This document shows, one piece after another, positions 7,987-16,208 of a DNA stretch of 47,878 nucleotides (its first letter is position 1; each line of letters begins with the position of its first letter). Source of the DNA: JAMIFV01 sp035906055 (lineage in GTDB: Bacteria > Pseudomonadota > Alphaproteobacteria > Rickettsiales > JABCZZ01); the NCBI GenBank assembly GCA_035906055.1, contig JAMIFV010000031.1:1-47878 (forward strand), written 5' to 3'. The position numbers and the translations under genes were made by a program. A model generated the notes under the pieces. It was not told where the DNA came from. It made no database searches and saw nothing but the letters and a program-made list of their open reading frames with translations.

Positions 7987-9279
7987 ATGACAAATGTAGC
8001 AGTGATTGGCTCCCAGTGGGGCGACGAAGGTAAAGGTAAAGTGGTGGACTGGCTCTCTGAGCGTGCCGACGTAGTGGTGCGTTTTCAGGGCGGGCATAAT
8101 GCTGGCCATACGCTGGTGATAGAAGGCGTAACCTACAAGCTTTCGCTGCTGCCTTCCGGGGTGGTACGCCCGGACAAGCTCAGCATCATCGGCAACGGCG
8201 TGGTGATCGATCCGTGGGAACTGCTCAAGGAAATGGACTCCGTCACCAAGCTGGGCGTGAAGATTACGCCCGATAACCTCAAGATCGCCGAGAACGCCAC
8301 GCTTATCCTGCCCATTCACTCCAAGCTGGATCAGGCAAGCGAAGCAAGGCGAGGCGCAGGCAAGATCGGCACGACCGGCCGCGGCATCGGCCCCGCCTAT
8401 GAAGACAAGGTTGGCCGCCGCGCCATCCGCGTATGCGACCTTGCCGACGCACAAACGCTCGAGGCCAAGCTCGATGCGCTGCTCGCCCACCACACGCCGC
8501 TGCTGAAAGCTGCCGGTGTTGAGATTCCGACCAGGGAAGAAATGCTCAAAAGCCTGCTTGAGATCGCCCCGCGCGTGCTCGCGCACGCCATGCCGGTCTG
8601 GGTAATGCTCGACGAACTGCGCAAGCGCGGCAAGCGCATCCTGTTTGAAGGCGCGCAGGGCACCATGCTGGATATCGATCACGGAACTTATCCTTTTGTC
8701 ACCTCGTCCAACACGCTGGCAGGCGCTGCCACGTTCGGCGCTGGCATGGGCATGAACGGCATCGGCTTTGTGCTGGGCATCACCAAGGCCTACACCACGC
8801 GCGTAGGCTCCGGCCCCTTCCCCACCGAACTCACCGACGAGATCGGCCAGACCATCGGCAAGATCGGCCATGAATTCGGCACTGTAACAGGCCGTCCGCG
8901 CCGTTGCGGCTGGTTCGACGCCGTGCTCGTGCGTCAGGCCATCAAGATCGGCGGCATCACCGGCATCGCGCTGACCAAGGTGGACGTGCTCGACGGGTTC
9001 AAGGAAATTAAAATCTGCATCGGCTACAAGCATGACGGAAAAATCTATGACTACCTGCCCGCCAACCCCGCCATTCAGGCCAGCGTGGAACCTATTTACG
9101 AAACCATGCCGGGCTGGAGCGAAAGCACCAAAGGCGCCAAGAGCTGGGCGGAACTGCCCGCGCAGGCGATCAAATATGTGCGCCGTATCGAAGAACTGAT
9201 CGAATGCCAGGTGGCGCTGCTTTCCACCAGCCCCAGGCGCGAAGACACTATCCTCGTACGTGATCCTTTTATTGATTAA
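7987..9279 (+). CDS. purA: Adenylosuccinate synthetase
   Basis: It joins IMP and aspartate using GTP, the first committed step to AMP. The 430-residue protein has the N-terminal GTP motif QWGDEGKGKVVDWLSE, the catalytic FQGGHNAGHT, NGVVIDP, the GTTGRGIGPAYEDK loop, and the TRVGSGPFPTEL and TGRPRRCGWFD segments. A GAGGAG site precedes the ATG. The gene is full length with no anomalies. Confidence 0.97.
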   Translation: MTNVAVIGSQWGDEGKGKVVDWLSERADVVVRFQGGHNAGHTLVIEGVTYKLSLLPSGVVRPDKLSIIGNGVVIDPWELLKEMDSVTKLGVKITPDNLKIAENATLILPIHSKLDQASEARRGAGKIGTTGRGIGPAYEDKVGRRAIRVCDLADAQTLEAKLDALLAHHTPLLKAAGVEIPTREEMLKSLLEIAPRVLAHAMPVWVMLDELRKRGKRILFEGAQGTMLDIDHGTYPFVTSSNTLAGAATFGAGMGMNGIGFVLGITKAYTTRVGSGPFPTELTDEIGQTIGKIGHEFGTVTGRPRRCGWFDAVLVRQAIKIGGITGIALTKVDVLDGFKEIKICIGYKHDGKIYDYLPANPAIQASVEPIYETMPGWSESTKGAKSWAELPAQAIKYVRRIEELIECQVALLSTSPRREDTILVRDPFID

Positions 9280-9377
9280 GTATATATTTCAATAGGGTAA
9301 AACTTCACAAAAATGTCACACACTGATGACCGCACCTGTATTAATGTGTACGGCAAGTAACAGGGAATTTGAACTAT

Positions 9378-9788
9378 ATGTCACCTCGCCCCCCCGAAAA
9401 AAAATGGCAAAACCGCAAACATGAGCCCATTACGCAGGGAGCGCTGGATGCAGCTATGCAGGCTATCGGGGCGGCGATCAAGGATTACAGTGGCACCGGC
9501 GAAGTTCCCGCAGACCATGCAGCGCAAAAAGAGGATATCCTGAACCGTCTCGCATACTCTCTTGTCAACAAGCCCCTCCCTGGCTCTGAGAACGATCCCG
9601 TACCGCCTAAGCTCTACGCGCACAAACCGCCTGAGACAGTAGCCAAGTTAGGTGAGCGCATTGATAGAATCGCCAGTAGATTCAGTGATGATTATATAAA
9701 GGGCATGTGCAACGCTGCAAAAAATGCGGCGATAGAGGCGGCACAAACCGCAATGGCAAATGCCACTCCCCCCGGCAAAGCACGTTAA
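9378..9788 (+). CDS. Unknown small helical protein, tandem paralogue 1
   Basis: I do not recognise this 136-residue protein. It is mostly helical by composition. Its C-terminal half shares a spaced pattern with the next gene: PPETVAKL, DRIASRFSDDYIKGMC, then NAAIEAAQTAMA. Both proteins are 136 residues long. The ATG at 9378 follows an AGGGA; a TTG at 9369 would add three residues. The upstream DNA (from about 9274) resembles the DNA before the paralogue (from about 9806), so gene and promoter were duplicated together. No signal peptide or membrane segment is visible. Confidence 0.7.
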   Translation: MSPRPPEKKWQNRKHEPITQGALDAAMQAIGAAIKDYSGTGEVPADHAAQKEDILNRLAYSLVNKPLPGSENDPVPPKLYAHKPPETVAKLGERIDRIASRFSDDYIKGMCNAAKNAAIEAAQTAMANATPPGKAR

Positions 9789-9844
9789 GCGCACGCTTTT
9801 CCTAAGATTAAGTATACATCTCAATGCGCTGAAATTTAACATAT

Positions 9845-9874
9845 TTGTCACATTACTCGCTTGTGACTTATGCT
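9845..9874 (+). promoter_or_regulatory. Candidate promoter of paralogue 2, near-leaderless
   Basis: TTGTCA (9845-9850), an 18-base spacer and TATGCT (9869-9874) would start transcription near 9881, about five bases before the ATG at 9886. No Shine-Dalgarno sequence fits in that space. The TGTCACA around the -35 box is also present upstream of paralogue 1. Confidence 0.4.
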
Positions 9875-9885
9875 AGTTTGCACGC

Positions 9886-10296
9886 ATGGCACACACACAT
9901 CGTCAAGGAGGGTCATGGAAAGACCGGGAGCAGGATAACGCCCCGCTCACCATAGCCGCAGGCATTGCAGCAGCCGATGCCATTGTTAAAACTATCCGCG
10001 AATTTGCCACTTTAGAGGGTGCCGAGCACAAAAAGCGCAGTCTTCTGAACCAGATGGCTGGTGCGATGGGCAGCCTCTTCCCGCAGGACCTTGAAGGCCA
10101 CACCACACTTGCACCTAACGCACATGATAGCCAACGGCCACCCGAAACGCTGGGCGCAATGAGAAAGACGCTCGACCGGCTAGCCAACCGGTTAAGCAGC
10201 GACAACTACATGCAGGACATGTGCCGCACGGCAACGAATGCTGCTGTAGAAGCAGCCAAAGATGTTATGGCAGGCAAGACAAAAGGCAAACACTAA
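9886..10296 (+). CDS. Unknown small helical protein, tandem paralogue 2
   Basis: This is a 136-residue paralogue of the preceding protein, with matching positions in its second half (PPETLGAMRKTLDRLANRLS, then MCRTATNAAVEAAKDVMA). The first half differs more: it begins with His-, Gln- and Gly-rich residues and then an alanine-rich helix. No known domain is evident. It is followed, convergently, by another unknown gene on the minus strand. A role in the same accessory process as its twin is inference only. Confidence 0.7.
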   Translation: MAHTHRQGGSWKDREQDNAPLTIAAGIAAADAIVKTIREFATLEGAEHKKRSLLNQMAGAMGSLFPQDLEGHTTLAPNAHDSQRPPETLGAMRKTLDRLANRLSSDNYMQDMCRTATNAAVEAAKDVMAGKTKGKH

Positions 10297-10308
10297 GCGA
10301 ATCGGTTT

Positions 10309-10758
10309 TTACCTGTGGTAATTTTCAAACGCCGTTTTGATTTTTTGGTGCTGCATACGCCCTAGCCCGTCTTCCAGTATCCGCTCAAGTGTTTCACTAT
10401 CGGACGCATACAGAATTATCGCGGTAACGCCCTTACGGGTAGTAGCTTCTGCACCGGCATATTTCTCCGCATCGGGATGTTGCACCAGTCCCGAATTTTC
10501 GATCGCAAGCAACAAATGTTCCTGAAGATGTTTCAACTGCTCTACGTCAAAATGCGCTGAGCCGTTCTTAATAGGCCGTACCGTAAAGCATACGGCTATT
10601 TTGGCTTCATGCGCATCCGGTGAAAGTTTGGTATTCTCGTCAGGCGCAATGATCATGATCACCTTTTCATCGGTAAAGGCGCCACGCATGCCTTTGCGGA
10701 TCATGTTTCGCAGTTTGAAGTAATATCCGGTGGATTCCACCGGGAGCGTAGGCAACAT
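10309..10758 (-). CDS. Unknown 149-residue protein
   Basis: I do not recognise it. An AGGATG sequence 8 bases before the ATG gives a fair ribosome site. The protein reads as a soluble alpha/beta domain: strands KVIMIIAP, AKIAVCFTVRP and VTAIILYAS alternate with helices such as FDVEQLKHLQEHLLLAIEN and SETLERILEDGLGRM. It has no signal peptide or membrane helix. It lies tail to tail with the tandem paralogues and may belong to the same accessory block between purA and dgt. Confidence 0.65.
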   Translation of the reverse strand: MLPTLPVESTGYYFKLRNMIRKGMRGAFTDEKVIMIIAPDENTKLSPDAHEAKIAVCFTVRPIKNGSAHFDVEQLKHLQEHLLLAIENSGLVQHPDAEKYAGAEATTRKGVTAIILYASDSETLERILEDGLGRMQHQKIKTAFENYHR

Positions 10759-10864
10759 AACAAGCCATCCTGTAGTATGCTGTATGTTAACAGTAAAATG
10801 ACAATTTAGTATAAAAATCTTGCGAATTTATCCACAGGAGGAAATAGGTAGGTTTTTTGGGGGC

Positions 10865-10990
10865 TTATGCAGGCACCGCCCCCTCGGAAATGGCAGCAAT
10901 CCTGCCGCTTTCCAGCCGGCAGACCGTCCATTCGCTCATCGCCTCAGCGCCCGTCGCCTTGTAAAAACTCGGCGGCTCATGTTCTTTCAC
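10865..10990 (-). CDS. Possible 41-residue small protein after dgt
   Basis: A GTG-started frame overlaps the last 14 bases of dgt and encodes a plausible soluble peptide containing PPSFYKATGAEAMSEWTVCR and ending EGAVPA. Codon choice resembles the neighbours. There is no clear ribosome site, so it would rely on coupling to dgt. It may instead be a remnant of a longer gene. Confidence 0.3.
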   Translation of the reverse strand: MKEHEPPSFYKATGAEAMSEWTVCRLESGRIAAISEGAVPA

Positions 10991-12164
10991 GCGGATTATA
11001 AACGCGTTCCCACTCATCGATGGCGAAGCGATCGGTCATACCTGCGATGAAGTCGGCGATGACGATAGCGCTCTGGCGTGAACCCTTTTTGCCAAGCTGC
11101 GCGCGCCACACATGCGGCAGGCATTCCGGCTCTTCCATGAAGAACAGGAACAGGTCGCGCACTACACGGCGCGCTTTGCTGGTCATGCGGTTAACGCGGT
11201 GATGGCGGTACATGTTCTGCATCAGGAAGCTTTTCAGTTCTTTCACTTTCGCATCCATCCCGGCGGAGAACGCCACCACCGGCTTGCCGAGCGCGCGCAC
11301 GTCTTCCACACGTTGCACATTGGATTTCGCAAGCCTTGCAGTGGTCTCACGCAAAGCATCGGAAACCATCTGGCTTATCATGCGGCGGATGGACTCATGC
11401 ACAAGGCGCTGTTCTTCCAGCGTGCCGTAACGGCGGCTGACCGACTCGAACGCCTCCGCCACCAGCGGCACATCGCATATCTGCTCGATGCTGAAAAGGC
11501 CGGAGCGCAGGCCGTCGTCAATATCGTGGTTGTTGTAGGCGATATCGTCGGAAAGTGAAGCCACCTGCGCTTCCGCGCTGGCATAAGTGTGCAGCTCAAG
11601 ATCATGCTGCTTATTGTATTCGGCCATCGCGCGCGGCGGCTTATTTACCGGGCCGTTATGCTTGGCAACGCCTTCCAGCGTCTCCCATGTCAGGTTCAGC
11701 CCGTCGAACTCGGCGTAGCGGTGTTCCAGCTTGGTGAGGATGCGCAGCGTCTGCGCGTTATGGTCGAACCCGCCGAAATCCTTCATCACTTCGGTGAGCG
11801 CATCTTCCCCCGCATGCCCGAACGGCGTATGGCCGAGATCATGCGCCAATGCCAGCGCTTCGGCAAGGTCTTCGTTAAGCCCCAGCGCACGGCTGAGTGA
11901 ACGCGCAAGCTGCGCCACCTCAAGGCTGTGGGTGAGACGCGTGCGGTAATGGTCGCCCTCATGGTTCACGAACACCTGCGTTTTATATTCCAGCCTGCGG
12001 AAGGCGGCGGAATGGATAATACGGTCGCGGTCGCGCTGGTAAGGCGTGCGCAGCGGGTCTTCCTGTTCTTTATGCAGCCTTCCCCGGCAGTTATCGGGCA
12101 ATGTTGCATAGGAAGCCTGCGCGGGCTGCAATACGGCGGTAACGATTTTTTGTGGTTTTTTCAT
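10977..12164 (-). CDS. dgt: Deoxyguanosinetriphosphate triphosphohydrolase-like HD protein
   Basis: It hydrolyses dNTPs to the nucleoside and triphosphate, affecting dNTP pools. The 395-residue protein contains the HD-domain metal ligands: His in TRLTHSLEVAQ, the His-Asp pair in ALALAHDLGHTPFGH, and a later aspartate in SLSDDIAYNNHDIDDGL. The FRRLEYKTQVF segment is typical of the family. The ATG at 12164 is preferred over a TTG five codons upstream. It is divergent from erpA, a common alphaproteobacterial arrangement. Confidence 0.92.
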   Translation of the reverse strand: MKKPQKIVTAVLQPAQASYATLPDNCRGRLHKEQEDPLRTPYQRDRDRIIHSAAFRRLEYKTQVFVNHEGDHYRTRLTHSLEVAQLARSLSRALGLNEDLAEALALAHDLGHTPFGHAGEDALTEVMKDFGGFDHNAQTLRILTKLEHRYAEFDGLNLTWETLEGVAKHNGPVNKPPRAMAEYNKQHDLELHTYASAEAQVASLSDDIAYNNHDIDDGLRSGLFSIEQICDVPLVAEAFESVSRRYGTLEEQRLVHESIRRMISQMVSDALRETTARLAKSNVQRVEDVRALGKPVVAFSAGMDAKVKELKSFLMQNMYRHHRVNRMTSKARRVVRDLFLFFMEEPECLPHVWRAQLGKKGSRQSAIVIADFIAGMTDRFAIDEWERVYNPRERT

Positions 12165-12209
12165 GCCCACAGGGTACAATCAGCCTGGGTTTCTTTCAAT
12201 AAGGATCGT

Positions 12210-12554
12210 ATGGATACCGCAACGCTCACATCTTTCGCCGTCACTGATTCCGCCGCAGCACGCATCAGCAAGATCATGGTGGGCGAGCCGGAAGGCACCA
12301 AACTGCGCGTGGCCATCGGCGGCGGCGGGTGCTCGGGCTTCCAGTATCAGGTGGATTTTGACAGCAAGCCGCTAGCTGAAGACGACCTCGTGATCGAAAA
12401 GAACGGAAGCACCGTGGTTATCGACAGCACCTCGCTCGAAATGCTCAAAGGCTCCACGCTGGATTACATCGAAACGCTGGGCAGCGCCGGGTTTGAAATA
12501 AAAAACCCCAACGCCACCGCCAAATGCGGCTGCGGCAATAGTTTCTCTGTTTAG
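12210..12554 (+). CDS. erpA: A-type iron-sulfur carrier protein
   Basis: This 114-residue HesB/IscA-family protein passes Fe-S clusters to target enzymes. The three conserved cysteines are present: one in GGGGCSGFQYQ and the C-terminal pair in AKCGCGNSFSV. The NPNATAKCGCG ending is closer to ErpA than to IscA, but the subtype is a judgement by eye. An AAGGAT site precedes the ATG, and xthA follows by seven bases. Confidence 0.88.
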   Translation: MDTATLTSFAVTDSAAARISKIMVGEPEGTKLRVAIGGGGCSGFQYQVDFDSKPLAEDDLVIEKNGSTVVIDSTSLEMLKGSTLDYIETLGSAGFEIKNPNATAKCGCGNSFSV

Positions 12555-12561
12555 TTTTTAA

Positions 12562-13353
12562 ATGAAGAACGCCCTAAAAATCGCCACATGGAACGTGAAC
12601 TCCATCCGCACAAGGCTGCACCAGCTTCTGCCGTGGCTACGCGAGACTTCGCCCGATATCGCCTTATTGCAGGAACTCAAATGCACCAACGACGTGTTTC
12701 CCTATATGGAGATAGAGGAGCTGGGCTACAACGTGAAAGCCCACGGCCAGAAAACCTATAACGGCGTGGCGATACTCTCTAAATTCCCGCTGGAAGATGT
12801 GGTGACCACCCTGCCCGGCGAACCGGAAGACATGGAATCGCGCTATATCGAAGCGGTGGCCTGCGTGAAGGACAGCGTCATCCGCGTGGCCTCCATCTAT
12901 GTGCCCAACGGCCAGTCGCCGGAGTCCGACAAGTTCGCGTACAAACTGCGTTTCCTTGAACGGCTGCATGCCCATGCGCAGGGGCTATTGAAGCTGGATG
13001 AAATGCTGGTGCTGGGCGGCGATTATAACGTGGCACCCTACCCTGAAGATGTCTACGACCCCAAAAGCCTCGACGGCACCACCTGCTATCACCCCGAAGA
13101 ACGCAAACGCCTGCGCACATTGCTGCACGGGCAGCTATATGATGCCTTCCGCCTGAAGCAGCCCGGCTCCCACACCTATAGCTGGTGGGATTACCGCAGC
13201 GGCGGCTATGAGAACGGCAAGGGCATGCGCATCGACCATCTGCTGCTTTCACCACAGGCCGCCGACAAACTTGAATCCTGCGTGATCGAAACAACGTTAC
13301 GCGGACAGGAACGCCCCAGCGACCATGCGCCGGTGGTGTGCAGTATCAGGTAA
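12562..13353 (+). CDS. xthA: Exodeoxyribonuclease III / AP endonuclease
   Basis: It is a base-excision repair enzyme that cuts abasic sites and digests 3' ends. The 263-residue protein has the complete exonuclease-endonuclease-phosphatase motif set: IATWNVNSIRTRL, LLQELKC, the GGDYNVAP metal/base motif, RIDHLLLS and the terminal SDHAPVV. It follows erpA closely. Its end is marked by the PE4 inverted repeat, which may terminate transcription. Confidence 0.95.
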   Translation: MKNALKIATWNVNSIRTRLHQLLPWLRETSPDIALLQELKCTNDVFPYMEIEELGYNVKAHGQKTYNGVAILSKFPLEDVVTTLPGEPEDMESRYIEAVACVKDSVIRVASIYVPNGQSPESDKFAYKLRFLERLHAHAQGLLKLDEMLVLGGDYNVAPYPEDVYDPKSLDGTTCYHPEERKRLRTLLHGQLYDAFRLKQPGSHTYSWWDYRSGGYENGKGMRIDHLLLSPQAADKLESCVIETTLRGQERPSDHAPVVCSIR

Positions 13354-13415
13354 TCAGGTTTTCTGGTTATCAGGTGTTAAGAAAGCACCCGATCCCCTGA
13401 ACACCCGACAACCTG
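13354..13415 (+). repeat. PE4-type low-complexity inverted repeat between xthA and the SH3 gene
   Basis: The left arm (13354-13378) repeats the word TCAGGT. The right arm (13386-13415), read on the other strand, is CAGGTTGTCGGGTGTTCAGG, closely matching the left. The loop is only about seven bases. It lies between two convergent genes and could form a bidirectional terminator, though no U-tract follows. Confidence 0.55.
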
Positions 13416-13418
13416 CAC

Positions 13419-13916
13419 TTAAAATTCTTCTTTTTTGTAGGCACCGAAGATACTGGTTTTCTGTATCCACGCCTTGCGTCCGGATATCTGCACGCGGCAC
13501 CATTTTTCCTCACAGGAGAGCAGTTTACCGATAACCCCCGGCTCGGCACGCAGCGCCGGGTTGGCCGCCGCATCCGGCGAACGGCGCAGCACGGCCACCT
13601 TGCCCACCACCACGGCGGTGCGCTTGCCCTGCAGCATCTGCTTATGCACCCAGCCGGTAGTGCCTTCGGAATCCTTGATCTGGCGCCACTGGTCAAATTC
13701 CTGGATGATCTCCACCGGCAGGTTTTCGCGCCTGTACACCCAGTTAATGCTGTAACGTGTGCCCGGCCCCACGCGCATGTTCACTTCCGCCGAACGCAGC
13801 GAAACGAAGCGCGGCAGCGGCAGCTTTTCCGACGTTTCTTCCTCTTCCGCAACAGCAGGCATGCTGAACAGCAACGTACACATCAGCAACAACACGCTGC
13901 GCTGAGGCAAATGCAA
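13419..13916 (-). CDS. Exported protein with bacterial SH3-like domains
   Basis: After a signal peptide (hydrophobic SVLLLMCTLLFSM, then AVA and EEEE) come two SH3-type repeats. The first includes VSLRSAEVNMRVGPGTRYSI, WVYRRENLPVEII and GWVHKQML. The second includes VLRRSPDAAANPALRAEPGV, WCRVQISGRKAWI and IFGAY. This matches a periplasmic SH3 family common in alphaproteobacteria whose role is unknown. The start is uncertain: the TTG at 13916 gives a good signal peptide, the ATG at 13883 a short one. An upstream ATG at 14039 would read through the palindromic element and the end of the transporter gene, which is unlikely. Confidence 0.75.
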   Translation of the reverse strand: MHLPQRSVLLLMCTLLFSMPAVAEEEETSEKLPLPRFVSLRSAEVNMRVGPGTRYSINWVYRRENLPVEIIQEFDQWRQIKDSEGTTGWVHKQMLQGKRTAVVVGKVAVLRRSPDAAANPALRAEPGVIGKLLSCEEKWCRVQISGRKAWIQKTSIFGAYKKEEF

Positions 13917-13920
13917 GGCG

Positions 13921-14005
13921 CGACGGGTCGCAGAACCGCAGCGTAGCAGCGCTACGTGAGGATTCGAGAGCCGGAGCAACGGAGCAGTTGTCCAGTGCAG
14001 ATAGT
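13921..14005 (+). repeat. Palindromic element PE2-like, copy 2
   Basis: The core matches the other PE2 copies: AGAACCGCAGCG, a central hairpin, then GAGCCGGAGCA. The central stem here is CGTAGC (13942-13947) and GCTACG (13951-13956) with an AGC loop, versus CGTAC/GTACG or TGTAC/GTACA elsewhere. It fills the whole gap between the transporter stop and the likely start of the SH3 gene. Confidence 0.6.
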
Positions 14006-14010
14006 GTTGT

Positions 14011-15267
14011 TTAATGGAGTTCTTCCCGGTAGCGGTCATGATAGCCAATAAAGGAAATAAATGAGAGTACTGCGCACAGCATAATATAGAGCGCGGGCAC
14101 TGTCAGCATCTGAGTGTCTTTGATAAGCCACGTTACCACCATGGGCGCGGTGCCGCCGAAAAGCGCCGCGCAGATATTGTAGGATACCGCCATGCCGGTA
14201 TAACGCACGCTGGTAGGGAATAGTTCCACCAGCATGGTGGGCGCCGGGCCGATATAAAACGATACGATTACCGTCAGGATCATGATCGCAGTCAGAGCGT
14301 TGGCAAACCCCGGCTGGATCATGAGCAGGAACAACGGATAGGCGCACACGAAATAGGCGATGGTGGTGGCCATCAGCACCCGTTTGCGGCCGAATTTGTC
14401 GCTAACCTTACCCGTTACCGGCACCATGAACATGAGCAATGTCATGCTGAGCGTCATGACGAACAGCGTATCGTCCTTGGGATAACCCAAGTGATGGGTA
14501 AGGAATTCGTTCAGGTACACGGTGAGGATATAGAACGGCACCGTTACGCAAAGGTAAAGGCCTATGCCCCTGAGCAATGAAAGCGGATGCTGTTGCAGCG
14601 CTTCCCTGAGCGGCGTTTTGGAGAGCTTATCCTCTTGCTTTGCCTTTTCATAATGCGGGCTTTCGTCCGTATGATGGCGGATATAGGCTCCCACGAAAGC
14701 GATGGCGATACCCAGCAGGAACGGAATGCGCCAGCCCCAGCTTTCAAAGTCCTGCTGCGACATTATCTTGGAAAAGAAGGTTGCCACCGCCAGCCCCAGC
14801 AGCATACCGCCGCACAGGCTCATGATGGAAGAACTGCCCGCATAGCCGCGTTTATGTATCGGCGCATGCTCCACCACGAACACGATGGAACCGCTGAATT
14901 CCCCCCCCAGCGAAAGTCCCTGCAAAAGGCGGATGACCGTAAGGAGTATGGGCGCCCAGATGCCTATCTGTTCATAATTGGGCAGCAGGCCGATGCAGGC
15001 CGTGGGGATCGCCATCAGCAATATGGATACCATCAGGGCGAATTTGCGGCCATAATGGTCGCCGATATAGCCAAACATCACCGCGCCGATAGGGCGCATG
15101 AGGAACCCCATCGCGAATACGCCGTAGGTAGCCAGCATCCCGGCATAATAATTATCGCTGGGGAAATACTGGGGCTTGAAAATAATGGGGGCAAAAATGC
15201 CGTAGAGGGCGAAATCATACCACTCCAGGCCGTTTCCGATCATGCTTGAGGCGACAACGCGGCGCAT
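14011..15267 (-). CDS. MFS transporter, metabolite:H+ symporter (ProP-like) type
   Basis: The 418-residue protein has about twelve membrane helices and the markers of the MHS subfamily: GNGLEWYDFALYG in helix 1, GYIGDHYGRKFAL in the first cytoplasmic loop, RLLQGLSLGGEFSG, and KVSDKFGRKRVL in the second half. Relatives carry proline, betaine, citrate, 2-oxoglutarate or shikimate with protons; the substrate cannot be deduced. An AGGGA site lies five bases before the ATG, within a two-unit 13-base tandem repeat. It lies between a ThiF-family enzyme and the SH3 protein on the same strand. Confidence 0.88.
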   Translation of the reverse strand: MRRVVASSMIGNGLEWYDFALYGIFAPIIFKPQYFPSDNYYAGMLATYGVFAMGFLMRPIGAVMFGYIGDHYGRKFALMVSILLMAIPTACIGLLPNYEQIGIWAPILLTVIRLLQGLSLGGEFSGSIVFVVEHAPIHKRGYAGSSSIMSLCGGMLLGLAVATFFSKIMSQQDFESWGWRIPFLLGIAIAFVGAYIRHHTDESPHYEKAKQEDKLSKTPLREALQQHPLSLLRGIGLYLCVTVPFYILTVYLNEFLTHHLGYPKDDTLFVMTLSMTLLMFMVPVTGKVSDKFGRKRVLMATTIAYFVCAYPLFLLMIQPGFANALTAIMILTVIVSFYIGPAPTMLVELFPTSVRYTGMAVSYNICAALFGGTAPMVVTWLIKDTQMLTVPALYIMLCAVLSFISFIGYHDRYREELH

Positions 15268-15336
15268 TAGTTCCCTGTGTTAGTTCCCAGTGTTTTTCTT
15301 TTTAATGTGTATGAATTACACAAATTTGCAACGGGT

Positions 15337-16083
15337 TTATTTGGATGTGCAGCATTGGCATACGGGATCGCGTTTTACCAATGAAGTTTTTGTGACAAAC
15401 GTGAGTCCGTCCACCTTCATTAACTTTCCCGCCAGCGTACCTATGCCCAGGATATGCTTGATCACTTCCAGCGCCTGCAATGCCCCCATAACGCCTGCGA
15501 ATGCGCCCAATACGCCCGCATCGCGGCAACCGCGCTCGTCATCCGGTTCCGCGCCGACAAAACAGCGATAACAGGGCTGGTCTTTTTCATATGATGTAAA
15601 TACGGCCAGTTGCCCCTCCCATGCCCGCAGTGCGGCAGCTACCAGCGGCTTCTTCTGCCGGAAACAGGCTTCGTTCACGGCAAAACGCGTGGCAAAATTA
15701 TCGCTGCCATCCGCCACGACATCATAGGCTTTTACCAGCGCATCCGCATTACCGGTGCCTACTTTTTCTTCATGGACGGTCACGCGGGTGCCGGGGTTCA
15801 GTTCCTGCACGCGGTCGCGCGCGGCCTGCGCCTTGGGACGGCCTATATCGGCGGTTTCATAAAGGGTCTGGCGGTTCAGGTTGGACAGTTCCACGCGGTC
15901 ATGGTCGGCAATGCCGATATGGCCGATGCCCGCTGCGGCAAGATACGGTATCACCGCCGAGCCTAAGCCGCCTGCGCCGATGACAAGCACGCTTGCCTGC
16001 ATAAGGCGCTTTTGCCCCTCCTGCCCCACCTGCTTCAGGGAGAGGTTGCGGGCATAGCGGCGCAGTTCACTGTCATTTAGCAT
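15337..16083 (-). CDS. moeB: ThiF/MoeB-family adenylyltransferase
   Basis: The enzyme activates the C-terminal glycine of a small sulfur-carrier protein (MoaD or ThiS) with ATP. The 248-residue protein has the GAGGLGSAV nucleotide motif, DHDRVELSNLNRQ, DGSDNFATRFAVN, the candidate catalytic cysteine in DERGCRDAGVLG, and two cysteine pairs for zinc (CYRC and CQCC near the C-terminus). No rhodanese domain is attached. Whether it serves molybdopterin or thiamine synthesis is open, so the symbol is tentative. It lies downstream of cysK on the same strand, a plausible sulfur link. Confidence 0.85.
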   Translation of the reverse strand: MLNDSELRRYARNLSLKQVGQEGQKRLMQASVLVIGAGGLGSAVIPYLAAAGIGHIGIADHDRVELSNLNRQTLYETADIGRPKAQAARDRVQELNPGTRVTVHEEKVGTGNADALVKAYDVVADGSDNFATRFAVNEACFRQKKPLVAAALRAWEGQLAVFTSYEKDQPCYRCFVGAEPDDERGCRDAGVLGAFAGVMGALQALEVIKHILGIGTLAGKLMKVDGLTFVTKTSLVKRDPVCQCCTSK

Positions 16084-16103
16084 ACACGCTACTTAAGTAT
16101 TTC

Positions 16104-16199
16104 GTCATAGCCTGAGTTGCGTGAGCCAACTCTAAGGCTATCCACACTTGCTTGAGATGGATTCCCCTATAATCCGCTAACGCGAATTCAGGGAATGAC
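16104..16199. repeat. Double-hairpin element PE3, copy 1 (cysK-thiF gap)
   Basis: It has the layout GTCAT, hairpin, ATCC, spacer, GGAT, hairpin, ATGAC. Hairpin 1 pairs GAGTTG (16114-16119) with CAACTC (16127-16132), plus AGCC with GGCT. Hairpin 2 pairs TCCC (16163-16166) with GGGA (16191-16194). The outer GTCAT is at 16104-16108 and ATGAC at 16195-16199. The same layout with different stem bases occurs at 26894 and 30757. Confidence 0.6.
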
Positions 16200-16208
16200 A
16201 GGTTAATA

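Noticed and set aside
7864..9033. Long open frame on the strand opposite purA
   Set aside because: It is a shadow of purA: the purA protein motifs are unmistakable, and the antisense product has no coherent domain, start signal or composition.
10829..10837. Perfect DnaA box TTATCCACA (also one near 7689 inside vapC and a near match near 16139)
   Set aside because: The boxes are isolated, not clustered with an AT-rich unwinding region, and no dnaA, parAB or gidA genes are near. No origin is called.
10852..10903. GGGGGC/GCCCCC hairpin downstream of dgt as terminator
   Set aside because: The T-run lies before the stem on the plus strand, so on the transcribed minus strand the hairpin is followed by A residues, not U.
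10820..11050. Plus-strand open frame over the end of dgt
   Set aside because: It starts at a TTG without ribosome site and overlaps dgt on the other strand; the product is low in sense and Arg/His-rich, as expected for a shadow frame.
13354..13415. Classical rho-independent terminator after xthA
   Set aside because: The stem is good but has no U-tract on either strand, so it was listed as a repeat rather than a terminator.
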